Positions 1 through 7,925 are shown, counted from the stretch's first letter. The stretch: 47,771 bases of DNA from an uncultured Micromonospora sp. (GCA_937951935.1 CALGAM010000117.1:1-47771), one strand, 5' to 3'. Numbers and translations: made by a program. Notes: generated from the letters alone by a model not told the origin.

Positions 1-447
1 TTCAGCTTCACCGCCCTGGTGATCGTCGGCGACGGCGACGGCACCGTGGGCGTCGGCTACGGCAAGGCCAAGGAGGTGCCCGCGGCGATCGCCAAGGGCG
101 TCGAGGAGGCCAAGAAGCATTTCTTCAAGGTGCCGCGGATCGCCTCCACGATCCCGCACCCGGTGCAGGGCGAGGACGCCGCGGGCATCGTTCTGCTCAA
201 GCCGGCCAGCGCCGGTACGGGTGTCATCGCGGGTGGCCCGGTGCGCGCCGTCCTCGAGTGCGCGGGCATCCACGACGTCCTCTCCAAGAGCCTCGGCTCG
301 TCCAACCCGATCAACATCGTGCACGCCACGGTCGCGGCCCTGAAGAAGCTGGAGTCGCCCGAGGCGGTCGCGAGGCGTCGGGGCCTGCCGGTCGAGGACG
401 TGGCACCGGCCGCGATGCTCGCGGCCCAGGCGGGGGTGACGTCCTGA
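1..447 (+). CDS. rpsE: 30S ribosomal protein S5 (5'-truncated)
   Basis: This is the C-terminal 148 residues of S5, a small-subunit protein that shapes the decoding centre and mRNA entry. The frame is open from base 1 and reads FSFTALVIVGDGDGTVGVGYG, the typical glycine-rich S5 loop, followed by GKAKEVPAAIAKGVEEAKK and a C-terminal half with SNPINIVHAT. The N-terminal double-stranded-RNA-binding part lies outside the window. The stop overlaps the next start by one base (TGATG), so S5 and L30 are translationally coupled as usual in the spc operon. The assignment is secure; only the missing 5' end is unknown. Confidence 0.97.
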   Translation, partial: FSFTALVIVGDGDGTVGVGYGKAKEVPAAIAKGVEEAKKHFFKVPRIASTIPHPVQGEDAAGIVLLKPASAGTGVIAGGPVRAVLECAGIHDVLSKSLGSSNPINIVHATVAALKKLESPEAVARRRGLPVEDVAPAAMLAAQAGVTS

Positions 448-629
448 TGGCACGACTGAGGGTGACCCAGGTCCGGTCCAGCATCGGGAGCAAGCACAAG
501 CAGCGTGAGTCGCTGCGGTCGCTCGGCCTGAAGCGGATCAACGACGTGGTGGTCAAGGAGGACCGCCCCGAGATCCGGGGCATGATCTTCACTGTGAGCC
601 ACCTCGTGAAGGTCGAGGAGGTTGACTGA
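447..629 (+). CDS. rpmD: 50S ribosomal protein L30
   Basis: A 60-residue L30, a small large-subunit protein found in most but not all bacteria. It begins MARLRVTQVRSSIG and contains the family pattern of an N-terminal strand, a basic helix with a KQRESLRSLGL core, and a C-terminal strand ending in VSHLVKVEEVD. The start ATG overlaps the rpsE stop by one base and the stop overlaps the rplO start by one base, so it is translated by coupling inside the spc operon. The length is normal. Confidence 0.96.
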   Translation: MARLRVTQVRSSIGSKHKQRESLRSLGLKRINDVVVKEDRPEIRGMIFTVSHLVKVEEVD

Positions 630-1072
630 TGACGATCAAGGTCCACCACCTGCGTCCGGCCCCGGGCGCCAAGACTGCGAAGACCCGGGTGGGTCGCGGT
701 GAGGGCTCGAAGGGCAAGACCGCGGGCCGCGGTACCAAGGGCTCCAAGGCCCGGAAGAACATCCCGGCCGCCTTCGAGGGTGGGCAGATGCCCATCCACA
801 TGCGGTTGCCGAAGCTGAAAGGCTTCAAGAACAAGTTCAAGGTCGTGTACCAGGTGGTCAACCTGGATCGGCTCGCCGAGCTCTTCCCGCAGGGCGGACA
901 GGTTGGACCGGCGGAGCTGGTCCAGGCCGGTGCCGTCCGCAAGGGTCAGCCGGTCAAGGTCCTCGGCGACGGGGACCTGGGCGGGGTCGCCCTCCAGGTG
1001 TCGGCGCACGCGTTCAGCGCGTCGGCCAAGGAGAAGATCACTGCCGCCGGCGGCTCGGTCATCGTGCTGTAA
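629..1072 (+). CDS. rplO: 50S ribosomal protein L15
   Basis: A 147-residue L15, a late-assembly 23S rRNA-binding protein. It shows the basic, glycine-rich N-terminal extension (GRGEGSKGKTAGRGTKGSKAR) followed by FEGGQMPIHMRLPKLKGFKN, the family signature, and a globular C-terminal half ending in GGSVIVL. It is coupled to rpmD by a TGATG overlap. A large hairpin follows ten bases after the stop, so this is probably the last gene of one transcription unit, or a point where read-through into secY is reduced. Confidence 0.96.
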   Translation: MTIKVHHLRPAPGAKTAKTRVGRGEGSKGKTAGRGTKGSKARKNIPAAFEGGQMPIHMRLPKLKGFKNKFKVVYQVVNLDRLAELFPQGGQVGPAELVQAGAVRKGQPVKVLGDGDLGGVALQVSAHAFSASAKEKITAAGGSVIVL

Positions 1073-1081
1073 GACGAGGGG

Positions 1082-1125
1082 CCAGGGCGCTCGCCCAGTT
1101 CTCGCGCAACTGGCGGGCGCCTTGG
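1082..1125 (+). terminator. Hairpin terminator or attenuator after rplO
   Basis: The left arm CCAGGGCGCTCGCCCAGTT (1082-1100) and right arm AACTGGCGGGCGCCTTGG (1108-1125) can pair over about 17 bp with one bulge and two imperfect positions, around a 7-nt loop. There is no clear T tract, as is common for actinobacterial terminators. It sits between rplO and secY, so it may lower expression of secY relative to the ribosomal proteins. Confidence 0.6.
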
Positions 1126-1214
1126 TCTACAGGGGACCGACGGTCCCGGTTAATATCGGAGCCGGTAAATGCTCCCGGGTGGATCTGCCCGAGAGCGCGC
1201 CGGACTGTTAGAGT
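1122..1214 (+). promoter_or_regulatory. Candidate secY promoter region
   Basis: Two -10-like hexamers lie in the 231-bp gap after the rplO hairpin: TAATAT at 1151-1156, and TAGAGT at 1209-1214 inside a perfect inverted repeat CGGACT/AGTCCG (1201-1217). Neither has a convincing -35 at 16-18 bp; the nearest, TTGGTC at 1122-1127, is 23 bp from TAATAT. The gap after rplO is much longer than the coupled junctions before it, which favours a separate promoter. The exact site is uncertain. Confidence 0.35.
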
Positions 1215-1309
1215 CCGATCCCAGCCATGGGTATCGGGCCGACCGCCCGACAGCCACACCCCGTCCCGCCACGCACCAGCGGCGGCCCGCCTCGCGCAGG
1301 AGGATGAAG

Positions 1310-2641
1310 TTGCTCTCCGCCTTTCTCAGTGCGTTCCGCACGCCTGACCTGCGCAAGAAGCTGCTGTTCACAGTAGCCATCATCGCGATCTACCGACTCG
1401 GGGCGACGCTGCCGAGTCCGGGCGTCTCGTACGGAAACGTACAGAAGTGCCTCGACGTCATGGAGACGGGGGACGGCAACGGGGTCTTCAACCTGCTCAA
1501 CCTGTTCTCCGGCGGCGCCCTGCTCTCACTGTCGGTCTTCGCGCTGGGCATCATGCCCTACATCACCGCCTCGATCATCCTGCAGCTGCTCACCGTGGTG
1601 ATCCCGCGGCTGGAGCAGCTCCGCAAGGAGGGCCAGGCGGGCCAGGCGAAGATCACGCAGTACACCCGGTACCTGACGCTCGGCCTGGGCGTGCTGCAGG
1701 CCTCGGCGTTCGTGGCACTGGCCCGCTCCGGGCAGCTCTTCAACGGGATGTGCCAGGAGTACCCGATCATCCCCGAGGGGACCGGGCTGCCGAACTGGCT
1801 GACCGTCTCGGTGCTGGTGATGACGATGACGGCCGGCACCGGCGTGGTGATGTGGCTCGGCGAGCTCATCACCGACCGCGGGGTCGGCAACGGGATGTCG
1901 GTGCTGATCTTCACGTCGATCGCGGCGCGGCTGCCCAGCGAGGGCTGGACGATCAAGAACAACAAGGGCTGGGGGATGTTCGCCCTGGTTCTCGTCCTGG
2001 TACTGGTGGTCATCACCCTGGTGGTGTTCATCGAGCAGGCCCAGCGGCGGATCCCGGTCCAGTACGCCAAGCGGATGATCGGCCGGCGGATGTACGGCGG
2101 CACCTCCACCTACATCCCGCTGAAGGTGAACCAGGCCGGTGTCATCCCGGTGATCTTCGCCTCCTCGCTGCTGTACCTGCCGTCCCTGCTGCTCCAGTTC
2201 TTCGACCAGAACAACCTGAACGACTGGCAGACCTGGATCCAGAACCACCTCGTCCAGCCGGACAGCCCGACGTACATCAGCGTCTACTTCCTGCTGATCA
2301 TCTTCTTCACGTACTTCTACGTCTCGATCACGTTCAACCCGACCGAGGTCGCGGACAACATGAAGAAGTACGGTGGGTTCGTGCCGGGCATCCGGCCGGG
2401 CAAGCCCACCGCGGAGTACCTCCAATTCATCCTGAGCCGGATCACCTTCCCCGGCTCCCTCTACCTGGCCGCGGTCGCGGTCCTGCCGAACTTCTTCTTC
2501 ATCTGGCTGGACAACCAGCAGTTCCAGAACTTCCCATTCGGCGGCACGGCAGTGCTGATCATGGTCGGCGTCGGACTGGAGACGGTGAAGCAAATCGAAA
2601 GCCAGCTCATGCAGCGGAACTACGAAGGGTTCCTGCGGTAG
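1310..2641 (+). CDS. secY: Preprotein translocase subunit SecY
   Basis: The pore subunit of the SecYEG channel, which moves unfolded preproteins across, and membrane proteins into, the cytoplasmic membrane. The 443-residue protein has about ten membrane segments. It carries the N-terminal FRTPDLRKKLLFT motif, GIMPYITASIILQLL for TM2, FNPTEVADNMKKYGGFVPGIRPGKPT for the cytoplasmic loop that contacts SecA and the ribosome, and ESQLMQRNYEGFLR at the end. I chose TTG at 1310 because AGGAGG (1298-1303) is then 6 nt upstream; the in-frame ATG at 1304 directly abuts AGGAGG with no spacer. The stop is immediately followed by the adk ATG. Confidence 0.95.
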   Translation: MLSAFLSAFRTPDLRKKLLFTVAIIAIYRLGATLPSPGVSYGNVQKCLDVMETGDGNGVFNLLNLFSGGALLSLSVFALGIMPYITASIILQLLTVVIPRLEQLRKEGQAGQAKITQYTRYLTLGLGVLQASAFVALARSGQLFNGMCQEYPIIPEGTGLPNWLTVSVLVMTMTAGTGVVMWLGELITDRGVGNGMSVLIFTSIAARLPSEGWTIKNNKGWGMFALVLVLVLVVITLVVFIEQAQRRIPVQYAKRMIGRRMYGGTSTYIPLKVNQAGVIPVIFASSLLYLPSLLLQFFDQNNLNDWQTWIQNHLVQPDSPTYISVYFLLIIFFTYFYVSITFNPTEVADNMKKYGGFVPGIRPGKPTAEYLQFILSRITFPGSLYLAAVAVLPNFFFIWLDNQQFQNFPFGGTAVLIMVGVGLETVKQIESQLMQRNYEGFLR

Positions 2642-3295
2642 ATGCGACTCGTTCTGGTCGGTCCCCCTGGGGCGGGCAAGGGGACCCAGGCCGAGTTCAT
2701 CGCCGCCCACCTCGCCGTGCCCAAGATCTCGACCGGGGACATCTTCCGGGCGAACGTCAGCCAGGGCACCCCGCTCGGCATCGAGGCCAAGCGGTACATG
2801 GACGCCGGCAAGCTGGTGCCCGACGAGGTGACCATCAACATGGTGCGGAGCCGGCTCGCCGAGCCGGACGCGGCCGACGGGTTCCTGCTCGACGGCTTCC
2901 CACGGACCACGCCCCAGGCGGCGGCGCTGGACAAGCTCCTGGCCGATCTCGGTACCGCGCTGGATCTGGTGCTGGAGCTGGTCGTCGACGACGACGAGGT
3001 GATCCGGCGGCTCTCCGGACGGCGTACCTGCCGTGGGTGCGGCAAGGTGTGGCACGTCGAGTTCGACGCGCCCACGACCGAGGGCATCTGTGACAGGTGC
3101 GGGTCCGAGCTGTTCCAGCGGGACGACGACCGGGCGGAGACCATCGCCGAACGGCTGCGGGAGTACGCGAGCAAGACCGCACCGCTGATCGACTACTACG
3201 GGGCGCAGGGCAAGCTCGTCGGGATCGACGCGACCGGCCCGGTGGAGGACGTCACGGTCCGGGCCATCGACGCGTTGCGCTCCTACGGTGGATAG
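2642..3295 (+). CDS. adk: Adenylate kinase
   Basis: Converts ATP plus AMP to two ADP in the cytosol and keeps the adenylate pool balanced. The 217-residue protein has the P-loop GPPGAGKGT at residues 7-15, the AMP-binding STGD region, DGFPRT, and a long LID domain. The LID carries two CxxC pairs (CRGCGK and CDRCGS), so this is the zinc-binding LID form. The gene begins on the base after the secY stop, the classical secY-adk pairing. Its stop codon is part of a -10-like TAGGCT for map. Confidence 0.97.
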   Translation: MRLVLVGPPGAGKGTQAEFIAAHLAVPKISTGDIFRANVSQGTPLGIEAKRYMDAGKLVPDEVTINMVRSRLAEPDAADGFLLDGFPRTTPQAAALDKLLADLGTALDLVLELVVDDDEVIRRLSGRRTCRGCGKVWHVEFDAPTTEGICDRCGSELFQRDDDRAETIAERLREYASKTAPLIDYYGAQGKLVGIDATGPVEDVTVRAIDALRSYGG

Positions 3296-3298
3296 GCT
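3293..3298 (+). promoter_or_regulatory. -10 element of a leaderless map promoter
   Basis: TAGGCT overlaps the adk stop codon and ends 6 nt before the map ATG. This is the TAnnnT plus 6-7 nt arrangement seen at several other genes in this window, which predicts transcription starting at or next to the start codon. No good -35 is visible. Confidence 0.45.
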
Positions 3299-3304
3299 GG
3301 TCGT

Positions 3305-4159
3305 ATGCGCCGTCACCAGCTGGACATCCAGCTGAAGACCCCGGAGCAGATCGAGAAGATGCGGGCCGCCGGGCTCGTCGTCGCGACCGCCCTGGCCCGG
3401 ATGCGGGCGGCCGTTGCGCCCGGCGTCTCCACGGCCGATCTCGACGCGATCGCCGAGTCGGTGATCCGTGAGGCCGGAGCCGTGCCCTCGTTCAAGGGCT
3501 ACCACGGCTACCCCGCGACGATCTGCTCGTCCGTCAACGAGCAGGTCGTCCACGCGATCCCGTCGCCACAGCAGGTGCTGCGTGAGGGCGACCTGATCTC
3601 GATCGACTGCGGCGCCGTCCTCGACGGGTGGCACGGCGACGCCGCGATCACGGTCGGGGTCGGCGAGGTCCGGCCGGAACTGCTCCGGATGGCCGAGGTC
3701 GCCGAGGACGCGATGTGGGCCGGAATCGCCGCCGCCGCGCGCGGCGTGCTCAGCGGGCGGGGTCGGCTGACCGACATCTCGCACGCGGTCGAGCGGGCGG
3801 TTCGGGCCGCGGGACGGTACGGCATCGTCGAGGGGTACGGCGGGCACGGCATCGGCACGGAGATGCACCAGGATCCGCACGTGCTCAACCACGGACGCCC
3901 CGGTCGTGGTCCTCGCCTGGTCGCCGGAATGGCGCTGGCGATCGAGCCGATGATCACGATGGGGTCGCCCCGGACGGTGGAGCTGGCGGACGGCTGGACC
4001 GTCGTCACGCGGGACGGTTCGGCCGCGGCCCACGTCGAGCACTCGATCGCCCTGCTCGACGACGGGGTCTGGGTGCTGACGGCGCCGGACGGCGGCCGGG
4101 CGCGGCTCGGTGACCTGGTGACCGCCCGGGAACCGGTGGAGTCCACCCCCACCGGCTGA
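3305..4159 (+). CDS. map: Type I methionine aminopeptidase
   Basis: Removes the initiator methionine from nascent proteins. The 284-residue protein has the pita-bread fold with its metal ligands in order: two Asp in SIDCGAVLDGWHGDAA, His in GGHGIGTEMHQDP, Glu in LAIEPM and Glu in VEHSIALL. It lacks an N-terminal SH3 or zinc extension, so it is the short class. No ribosome-binding site precedes the ATG; TAGGCT lies 6 nt upstream instead, so a leaderless message is possible in addition to read-through from secY-adk. Confidence 0.96.
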   Translation: MRRHQLDIQLKTPEQIEKMRAAGLVVATALARMRAAVAPGVSTADLDAIAESVIREAGAVPSFKGYHGYPATICSSVNEQVVHAIPSPQQVLREGDLISIDCGAVLDGWHGDAAITVGVGEVRPELLRMAEVAEDAMWAGIAAAARGVLSGRGRLTDISHAVERAVRAAGRYGIVEGYGGHGIGTEMHQDPHVLNHGRPGRGPRLVAGMALAIEPMITMGSPRTVELADGWTVVTRDGSAAAHVEHSIALLDDGVWVLTAPDGGRARLGDLVTAREPVESTPTG

Positions 4160-4172
4160 GCCGGTGGAGTCC
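4133..4172 (+). repeat. Competing hairpins over the map stop codon
   Basis: A perfect inverted repeat CCACCGGC/GCCGGTGG (4149-4156, 4160-4167) uses the TGA stop as its three-base loop. The 12-bp sequence CCGGTGGAGTCC occurs on both sides (4133-4144 and 4161-4172), so the central CCACCGG can pair with either copy. The two pairings exclude each other. There is no T tract; the role, if any, is inferred to be mRNA-end formation or coupling of termination to translation of the map stop. Confidence 0.45.
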
Positions 4173-4422
4173 TCGGCCGGTGCCGGGGTACCCGTCGCGC
4201 CGTGCGTCCGCCCGGTCGGTCGACGGTGGCAGACGGTGTTGCCGGCGCGGACCCTCGGGGCTGTTGGGCGAGTGCCCCGGCGGGTCCGGAGAAGGGGGCC
4301 GGGGACCGGGTGACACCGGACAGGTGCCCCGAGACGGCCGCATGCACGGGTCGGGCGGGGCGGCACGGGTGGGCTGCCGGGTGTCGTGCTCTTCGTCCGA
4401 TCGGCTGATCTGGGCCCCCGAG

Positions 4423-4452
4423 TTGGCGCTGCTGCGCGAGCGGGCGTACACT
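4423..4452 (+). promoter_or_regulatory. Sigma70-type promoter for infA-rpmJ-rpsM operon
   Basis: TTGGCG (4423-4428), an 18-bp spacer and TACACT (4447-4452) form a good housekeeping-sigma promoter, with transcription expected near 4459. It lies in the 432-bp region between map and infA, which otherwise shows no gene. The resulting leader before infA would be about 130 nt. Confidence 0.6.
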
Positions 4453-4591
4453 GGCTGATCGGCGCACAGCGTCCGCTCTGGCGTGCCCATCCGCGCTTCG
4501 GTGGGAGTCGGAGCCCGCGGCTGGCCTGGGACCTCCCAGGAAAGACGTTGTGAGCCGTCCGGAGCAAACCGACGTCAGGACAGCGGAGGAC

Positions 4592-4813
4592 ATGCCGAAA
4601 AAAGACGGAGCCATCGAGATGGAGGGCCGGGTCGTCGAGCCGCTCCCGAACGCGATGTTTCGGGTCGAGCTCGCCAACGGCCACAAGGTTCTGGCTCACA
4701 TCAGCGGCAAGATGCGGCAGCACTACATCCGCATCCTGCCCGAGGACCGGGTCGTCGTGGAACTCTCGCCGTACGACCTGAGCCGCGGGCGTATCGTCTA
4801 CCGCTACAAGTGA
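4592..4813 (+). CDS. infA: Translation initiation factor IF-1
   Basis: A 73-residue OB-fold factor that binds the 30S A site during initiation. The sequence MPKKDGAIEMEGRVVEPLPNAMF and the end YDLSRGRIVYRYK are nearly invariant in actinobacteria, so I start at ATG 4592, with GGAGG at 4585-4589. The spacer is short (2 nt). An in-frame GTG at 4550, with AGGAAAG 5 nt upstream, would add 14 residues (MSRPEQTDVRTAED). The start is therefore open, although family length argues for 4592. The gene opens the second ribosomal transcription unit, 115 bp before rpmJ. Confidence 0.94.
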   Translation: MPKKDGAIEMEGRVVEPLPNAMFRVELANGHKVLAHISGKMRQHYIRILPEDRVVVELSPYDLSRGRIVYRYK

Positions 4814-4928
4814 ACGTCGCCGGACCACACCGGTCCGGAGGTTCCCCTGACGGCGGCCGGATGTCCGTGTCCGTCCTCAAGACTCGGCGGCGTCGTGTTG
4901 CCGGGTACAGATGGGAAGTAAGGCAACC

Positions 4929-5042
4929 GTGAAGGTCAAGCCGAGCGTCAAGACGATCTGCAACAAGTGCCGGGTGATCCGCCGGCACGGGCGGGTCATG
5001 GTGATCTGCGCCGACCCGCGCCACAAGCAGCGCCAGGGCTGA
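4929..5042 (+). CDS. rpmJ: 50S ribosomal protein L36 (zinc-binding form)
   Basis: A 37-residue L36 starting at a GTG: MKVKPSVKTICNKCRVIRRH and ending RHKQRQG. Cys11, Cys14, Cys27 and His32 form the zinc ribbon, so this is the C+ paralogue. In many actinobacteria a C- copy elsewhere is switched on by Zur under zinc limitation. AAGG at 4920-4923 lies about 5 nt upstream of the start. The gene follows infA as usual and precedes rpsM. Confidence 0.95.
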   Translation: MKVKPSVKTICNKCRVIRRHGRVMVICADPRHKQRQG

Positions 5043-5267
5043 ACCGTATTCGCCGGCCGTACCAGGTGCGCCGGCGGAGCCGTGTGACGGCCCCGGCCGT
5101 ACATCCCGAAACACAAGTACACGCTCGTCCCAGCCGCGAGCAGCGAGATCACCCAGTGTGGCCGCGTTCGTGGTTCACCCCCGGTCGGAGGCCGGGGCCC
5201 GCCGGTATGGGCAGGCGGGGTGGGGCGGGCCCAGACCTCCGCGAGAACCACGAGGAGTAGCCCGCAC

Positions 5268-5648
5268 ATGGCACGGCTAGTCGGTGTCGATCTGCCCCGC
5301 GACAAGCGGTTGGAGATCGCGCTCACCTACATCTACGGCGTCGGTCGGACCCGGGCCAGGGAGACGCTCGCCGCCACCGGCATCTCACCGGACAAGCGCG
5401 CCAAGGACCTCACGGACGAGGAGCTTCTGCAGCTCCGAAACCACATCGAGGCCAACTACAAGGTAGAAGGTGACCTGCGCCGCGAGGTCGCCGCAGACAT
5501 CCGTCGCAAGGTCGAGATCGGCTGCTACGAGGGTATCCGGCACCGCCGGGGCCTGCCCGTCCGTGGTCAGCGGACCCGCACCAACGCCCGGACCCGGAAG
5601 GGCCCGAAGCGGACCGTCGCCGGCAAGAAGAAGCCGGGCAAGAAGTAA
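5268..5648 (+). CDS. rpsM: 30S ribosomal protein S13
   Basis: A 126-residue S13 at the top of the 30S head, contacting tRNA and forming the intersubunit bridge with L5. It starts MARLVGVDLPRDKRLEIALTYIYGVG and ends in a lysine/arginine-rich tail (RTRTNARTRKGPKRTVAGKKKPGKK). The ATG at 5268 has GAGGAG at 5252-5257, a rather long 10-nt spacer. The 225-bp gap from rpmJ is larger than other gaps in the operon and shows no second gene. Confidence 0.96.
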   Translation: MARLVGVDLPRDKRLEIALTYIYGVGRTRARETLAATGISPDKRAKDLTDEELLQLRNHIEANYKVEGDLRREVAADIRRKVEIGCYEGIRHRRGLPVRGQRTRTNARTRKGPKRTVAGKKKPGKK

Positions 5649-5705
5649 CACGAACCGGTATCCGGGCGTACCCCTGCCGGAAGTCAACTAGGAGCGCACA
5701 GACTT

Positions 5706-6113
5706 ATGCCACCGAAGGCTCGCGCCGGAGCCGCCGTCAAGAAGGTCCGGCGCAAGGAACGGAAGAACGTCGCCCACGGGCAGGCGCACATCAAGAGCAC
5801 CTTCAACAACACCATCGTCTCCATCACGGACCCGACCGGCGCCGTCATCTCCTGGGCCTCCGCGGGCCAGGTCGGCTTCAAGGGTTCCCGCAAGTCGACC
5901 CCGTTCGCCGCGCAGCTGGCCGCCGAGGCCGCCGCGCGGCGGGCGATGGAGCACGGCATGCGGAAGGTCGACGTGTTCGTCAAGGGCCCCGGCTCCGGCC
6001 GGGAGACCGCCATCCGTTCGCTGCAGGCTGTCGGGCTGGAGGTCGGCCAGATCGCCGACGTCACGCCGCAGCCGCACAACGGGTGCCGTCCGCCGAAGCG
6101 TCGCCGGGTCTGA
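5706..6113 (+). CDS. rpsK: 30S ribosomal protein S11
   Basis: A 135-residue S11 of the platform, near the E site and the mRNA exit. The sequence has HIKSTFNNTIVSITDPTGAVISWAS, GFKGSRKSTPFAAQ and the C-terminal DVTPQPHNGCRPPKRRRV, all diagnostic. It lies 57 bp after rpsM and 16 bp before rpsD in the alpha operon, with a weak purine-rich AGGAGCGCAC stretch upstream of the ATG. Confidence 0.97.
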   Translation: MPPKARAGAAVKKVRRKERKNVAHGQAHIKSTFNNTIVSITDPTGAVISWASAGQVGFKGSRKSTPFAAQLAAEAAARRAMEHGMRKVDVFVKGPGSGRETAIRSLQAVGLEVGQIADVTPQPHNGCRPPKRRRV

Positions 6114-6129
6114 GAGGTAGTAGACAAAG

Positions 6130-6756
6130 ATGGCTCGTTACACCGGTGCAGACTGCCGCCGCTGCCGGCGGGAGAAGATGAAGCTGTTCCTCAAGGGCAG
6201 CAAGTGCGACGGCCCCAAGTGCCCGTTCGAGTCCCGGCCCTTCCCGCCCGGCCAGCACGGCCGGGGCCGGGCCAAGGAGACCGAGTACCTGCTCCAGCTG
6301 CGTGAGAAGCAGAAGGCCCGCCGGGTGTACGGCGTGCTGGAGAAGCAGTTCCGCGGGTACTACGAGGAGGCGGTCTCCAAGAAGGGCAAGACCGGCGAGA
6401 TCCTCCTGCAGATTCTCGAGTCGCGGCTCGACAACGTCGTGTACCGGGCCGGCCTGGCCAAGTCTCGCGACCACGCCCGGCAGCTCGTGAGGCACGGGCA
6501 CTTCACGGTGAACGGCAAGAAGGTCGACATTCCGTCGTACCGGGTCAAGGAGCACGACATCGTCGAGGTCCGCGCGAAGTCGAAGGAGCTGACCCCGTTC
6601 CTCGTCGCGCAGGCCGAGGCCGGCTCGAAGGCGGTGCCGGCCTGGCTGGAGGTGATCCCCAGCCAGCTGAAGGTGCTGATCCACTCGCTGCCGGCGCGGT
6701 CGGTCATCGACACGCAGGTCCAGGAGCAGCTGATCGTCGAGCTCTACTCGAAGTAG
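6130..6756 (+). CDS. rpsD: 30S ribosomal protein S4 (cysteine-containing form)
   Basis: A 208-residue primary 16S rRNA-binding protein and, in many bacteria, the translational regulator of the alpha operon. The N-terminus MARYTGADCRRCRREKMKLF, followed by SKCDGPKC, gives four cysteines at residues 9, 12, 26 and 31 that can bind zinc, so it is the C+ type. The S4 RNA-binding domain (RLDNVVYRAGLAKSRDHARQ, VNGKKVDIPSYRVKEHD) follows. It lies between rpsK and rpoA. Confidence 0.97.
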   Translation: MARYTGADCRRCRREKMKLFLKGSKCDGPKCPFESRPFPPGQHGRGRAKETEYLLQLREKQKARRVYGVLEKQFRGYYEEAVSKKGKTGEILLQILESRLDNVVYRAGLAKSRDHARQLVRHGHFTVNGKKVDIPSYRVKEHDIVEVRAKSKELTPFLVAQAEAGSKAVPAWLEVIPSQLKVLIHSLPARSVIDTQVQEQLIVELYSK

Positions 6757-6853
6757 TTCCTGGGCACACCCGGTGGTGGTCGGCGAGCCGGCCACCACCG
6801 GGCGCCACAGTTCGGGCGTCATATGGCGGGCGCCCCGACCCAAGGAGAAGGAA

Positions 6854-7876
6854 GTGCTCATCACCCAGCGGCCGACCCTCACCGAGGAGTCGATCAGCGA
6901 GACCCGCTCCCGGTTCACCATCGAACCGCTCGAGCCGGGTTTCGGGTACACCCTGGGCAACTCGCTGCGGCGTACGCTGCTGTCGTCCATCCCGGGCGCG
7001 GCGGTGACGTCTATCAAGATCGACGGCGTGCTGCACGAGTTCACCACGATCCCCGGCGTCAAGGAGGACGTGGTCGAGCTCGTCATGAACATCAAGGAAC
7101 TCTGCGTCAGCTCCGAGCACGACGAGCCGGTCAGCATGTACCTGCGCAAGCAGGGCCCCGGTGACGTGACCGCGGGGGACATCCAGCCGCCGGCCGGGGT
7201 CACCGTGCACAACCCGGAGCTGAAGCTGGCGACCCTGAACAGCAAGGGTCGGCTCGACATGGAGCTGACCGTCGAGCGCGGCCGTGGCTACGTCACCGCG
7301 GCGCAGAACAAGCAGGCCGGCGCCGAGATCGGGCGGATCCCGGTCGACTCGATCTACTCGCCGGTGCTGAAGGTGACGTACCGCGTCGAGGCGACCCGGG
7401 TCGAGCAGCGGACCGACTTCGACCGGCTGATCATCGACGTGGAGACGAAGCCGTCGATCGGGCCGCGCACCGCGCTCGCCTCCGCCGGATCCACCCTGGT
7501 CGAGCTCTTCGGGCTGGCCCGGGAGCTGGACGAGAGCGCGGAGGGCATCGACATCGGCCCGTCGCCGCAGGACGCGCAGCTGGCCGCCGACCTGGCGCTG
7601 CCGATCGAGGAGCTGGACCTGACCGTCCGGTCCTACAACTGCCTCAAGCGCGAGGGCATCAACACCGTCGGCGAGCTCATCGGGCGTACCGAGGCCGACC
7701 TCCTCGACATCCGCAACTTCGGCCAGAAGTCGATCGACGAGGTCAAGATGAAGCTGGCCGGCATGGGGCTGGGCCTGAAGGACTCGGCGCCCAGTTTCGA
7801 CCCGGCGCACGTCGTGGACGCCTTCGGCGAGACGGACTACGACACCGACGACTACCGCGAGACCGAGCAGCTGTGA
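6854..7876 (+). CDS. rpoA: RNA polymerase alpha subunit
   Basis: The 340-residue alpha subunit nucleates core RNA polymerase and contacts upstream DNA and activators. The N-terminal domain (about 1-230) has the assembly motif FGYTLGNSLRRTLLSSIPGAAV. The C-terminal domain (about 250-315) has the helix-hairpin-helix segment VRSYNCLKREGINTVGELI and NFGQKSIDEVKMKLAGMGL. I start at GTG 6854 (MLITQRPTLTEE) because AAGGAG at 6842-6847 lies 6 nt upstream and this matches the family N-terminus; the reading frame upstream is open but not conserved. An acidic tail follows the CTD, as in other actinobacteria. Confidence 0.97.
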   Translation: MLITQRPTLTEESISETRSRFTIEPLEPGFGYTLGNSLRRTLLSSIPGAAVTSIKIDGVLHEFTTIPGVKEDVVELVMNIKELCVSSEHDEPVSMYLRKQGPGDVTAGDIQPPAGVTVHNPELKLATLNSKGRLDMELTVERGRGYVTAAQNKQAGAEIGRIPVDSIYSPVLKVTYRVEATRVEQRTDFDRLIIDVETKPSIGPRTALASAGSTLVELFGLARELDESAEGIDIGPSPQDAQLAADLALPIEELDLTVRSYNCLKREGINTVGELIGRTEADLLDIRNFGQKSIDEVKMKLAGMGLGLKDSAPSFDPAHVVDAFGETDYDTDDYRETEQL

Positions 7877-7925
7877 CCCGGGGCTAGCTGGAGATCCGGT
7901 CACACACTACTGAGGAGCACCAAGA

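Noticed and set aside
1526..4828. Minus-strand open frame of 1100 codons across secY, adk and map
   Set aside because: It runs antisense to three unmistakable genes and its product is His/Asp/Arg/Gln-rich without domains, the usual mirror of GC-rich coding DNA.
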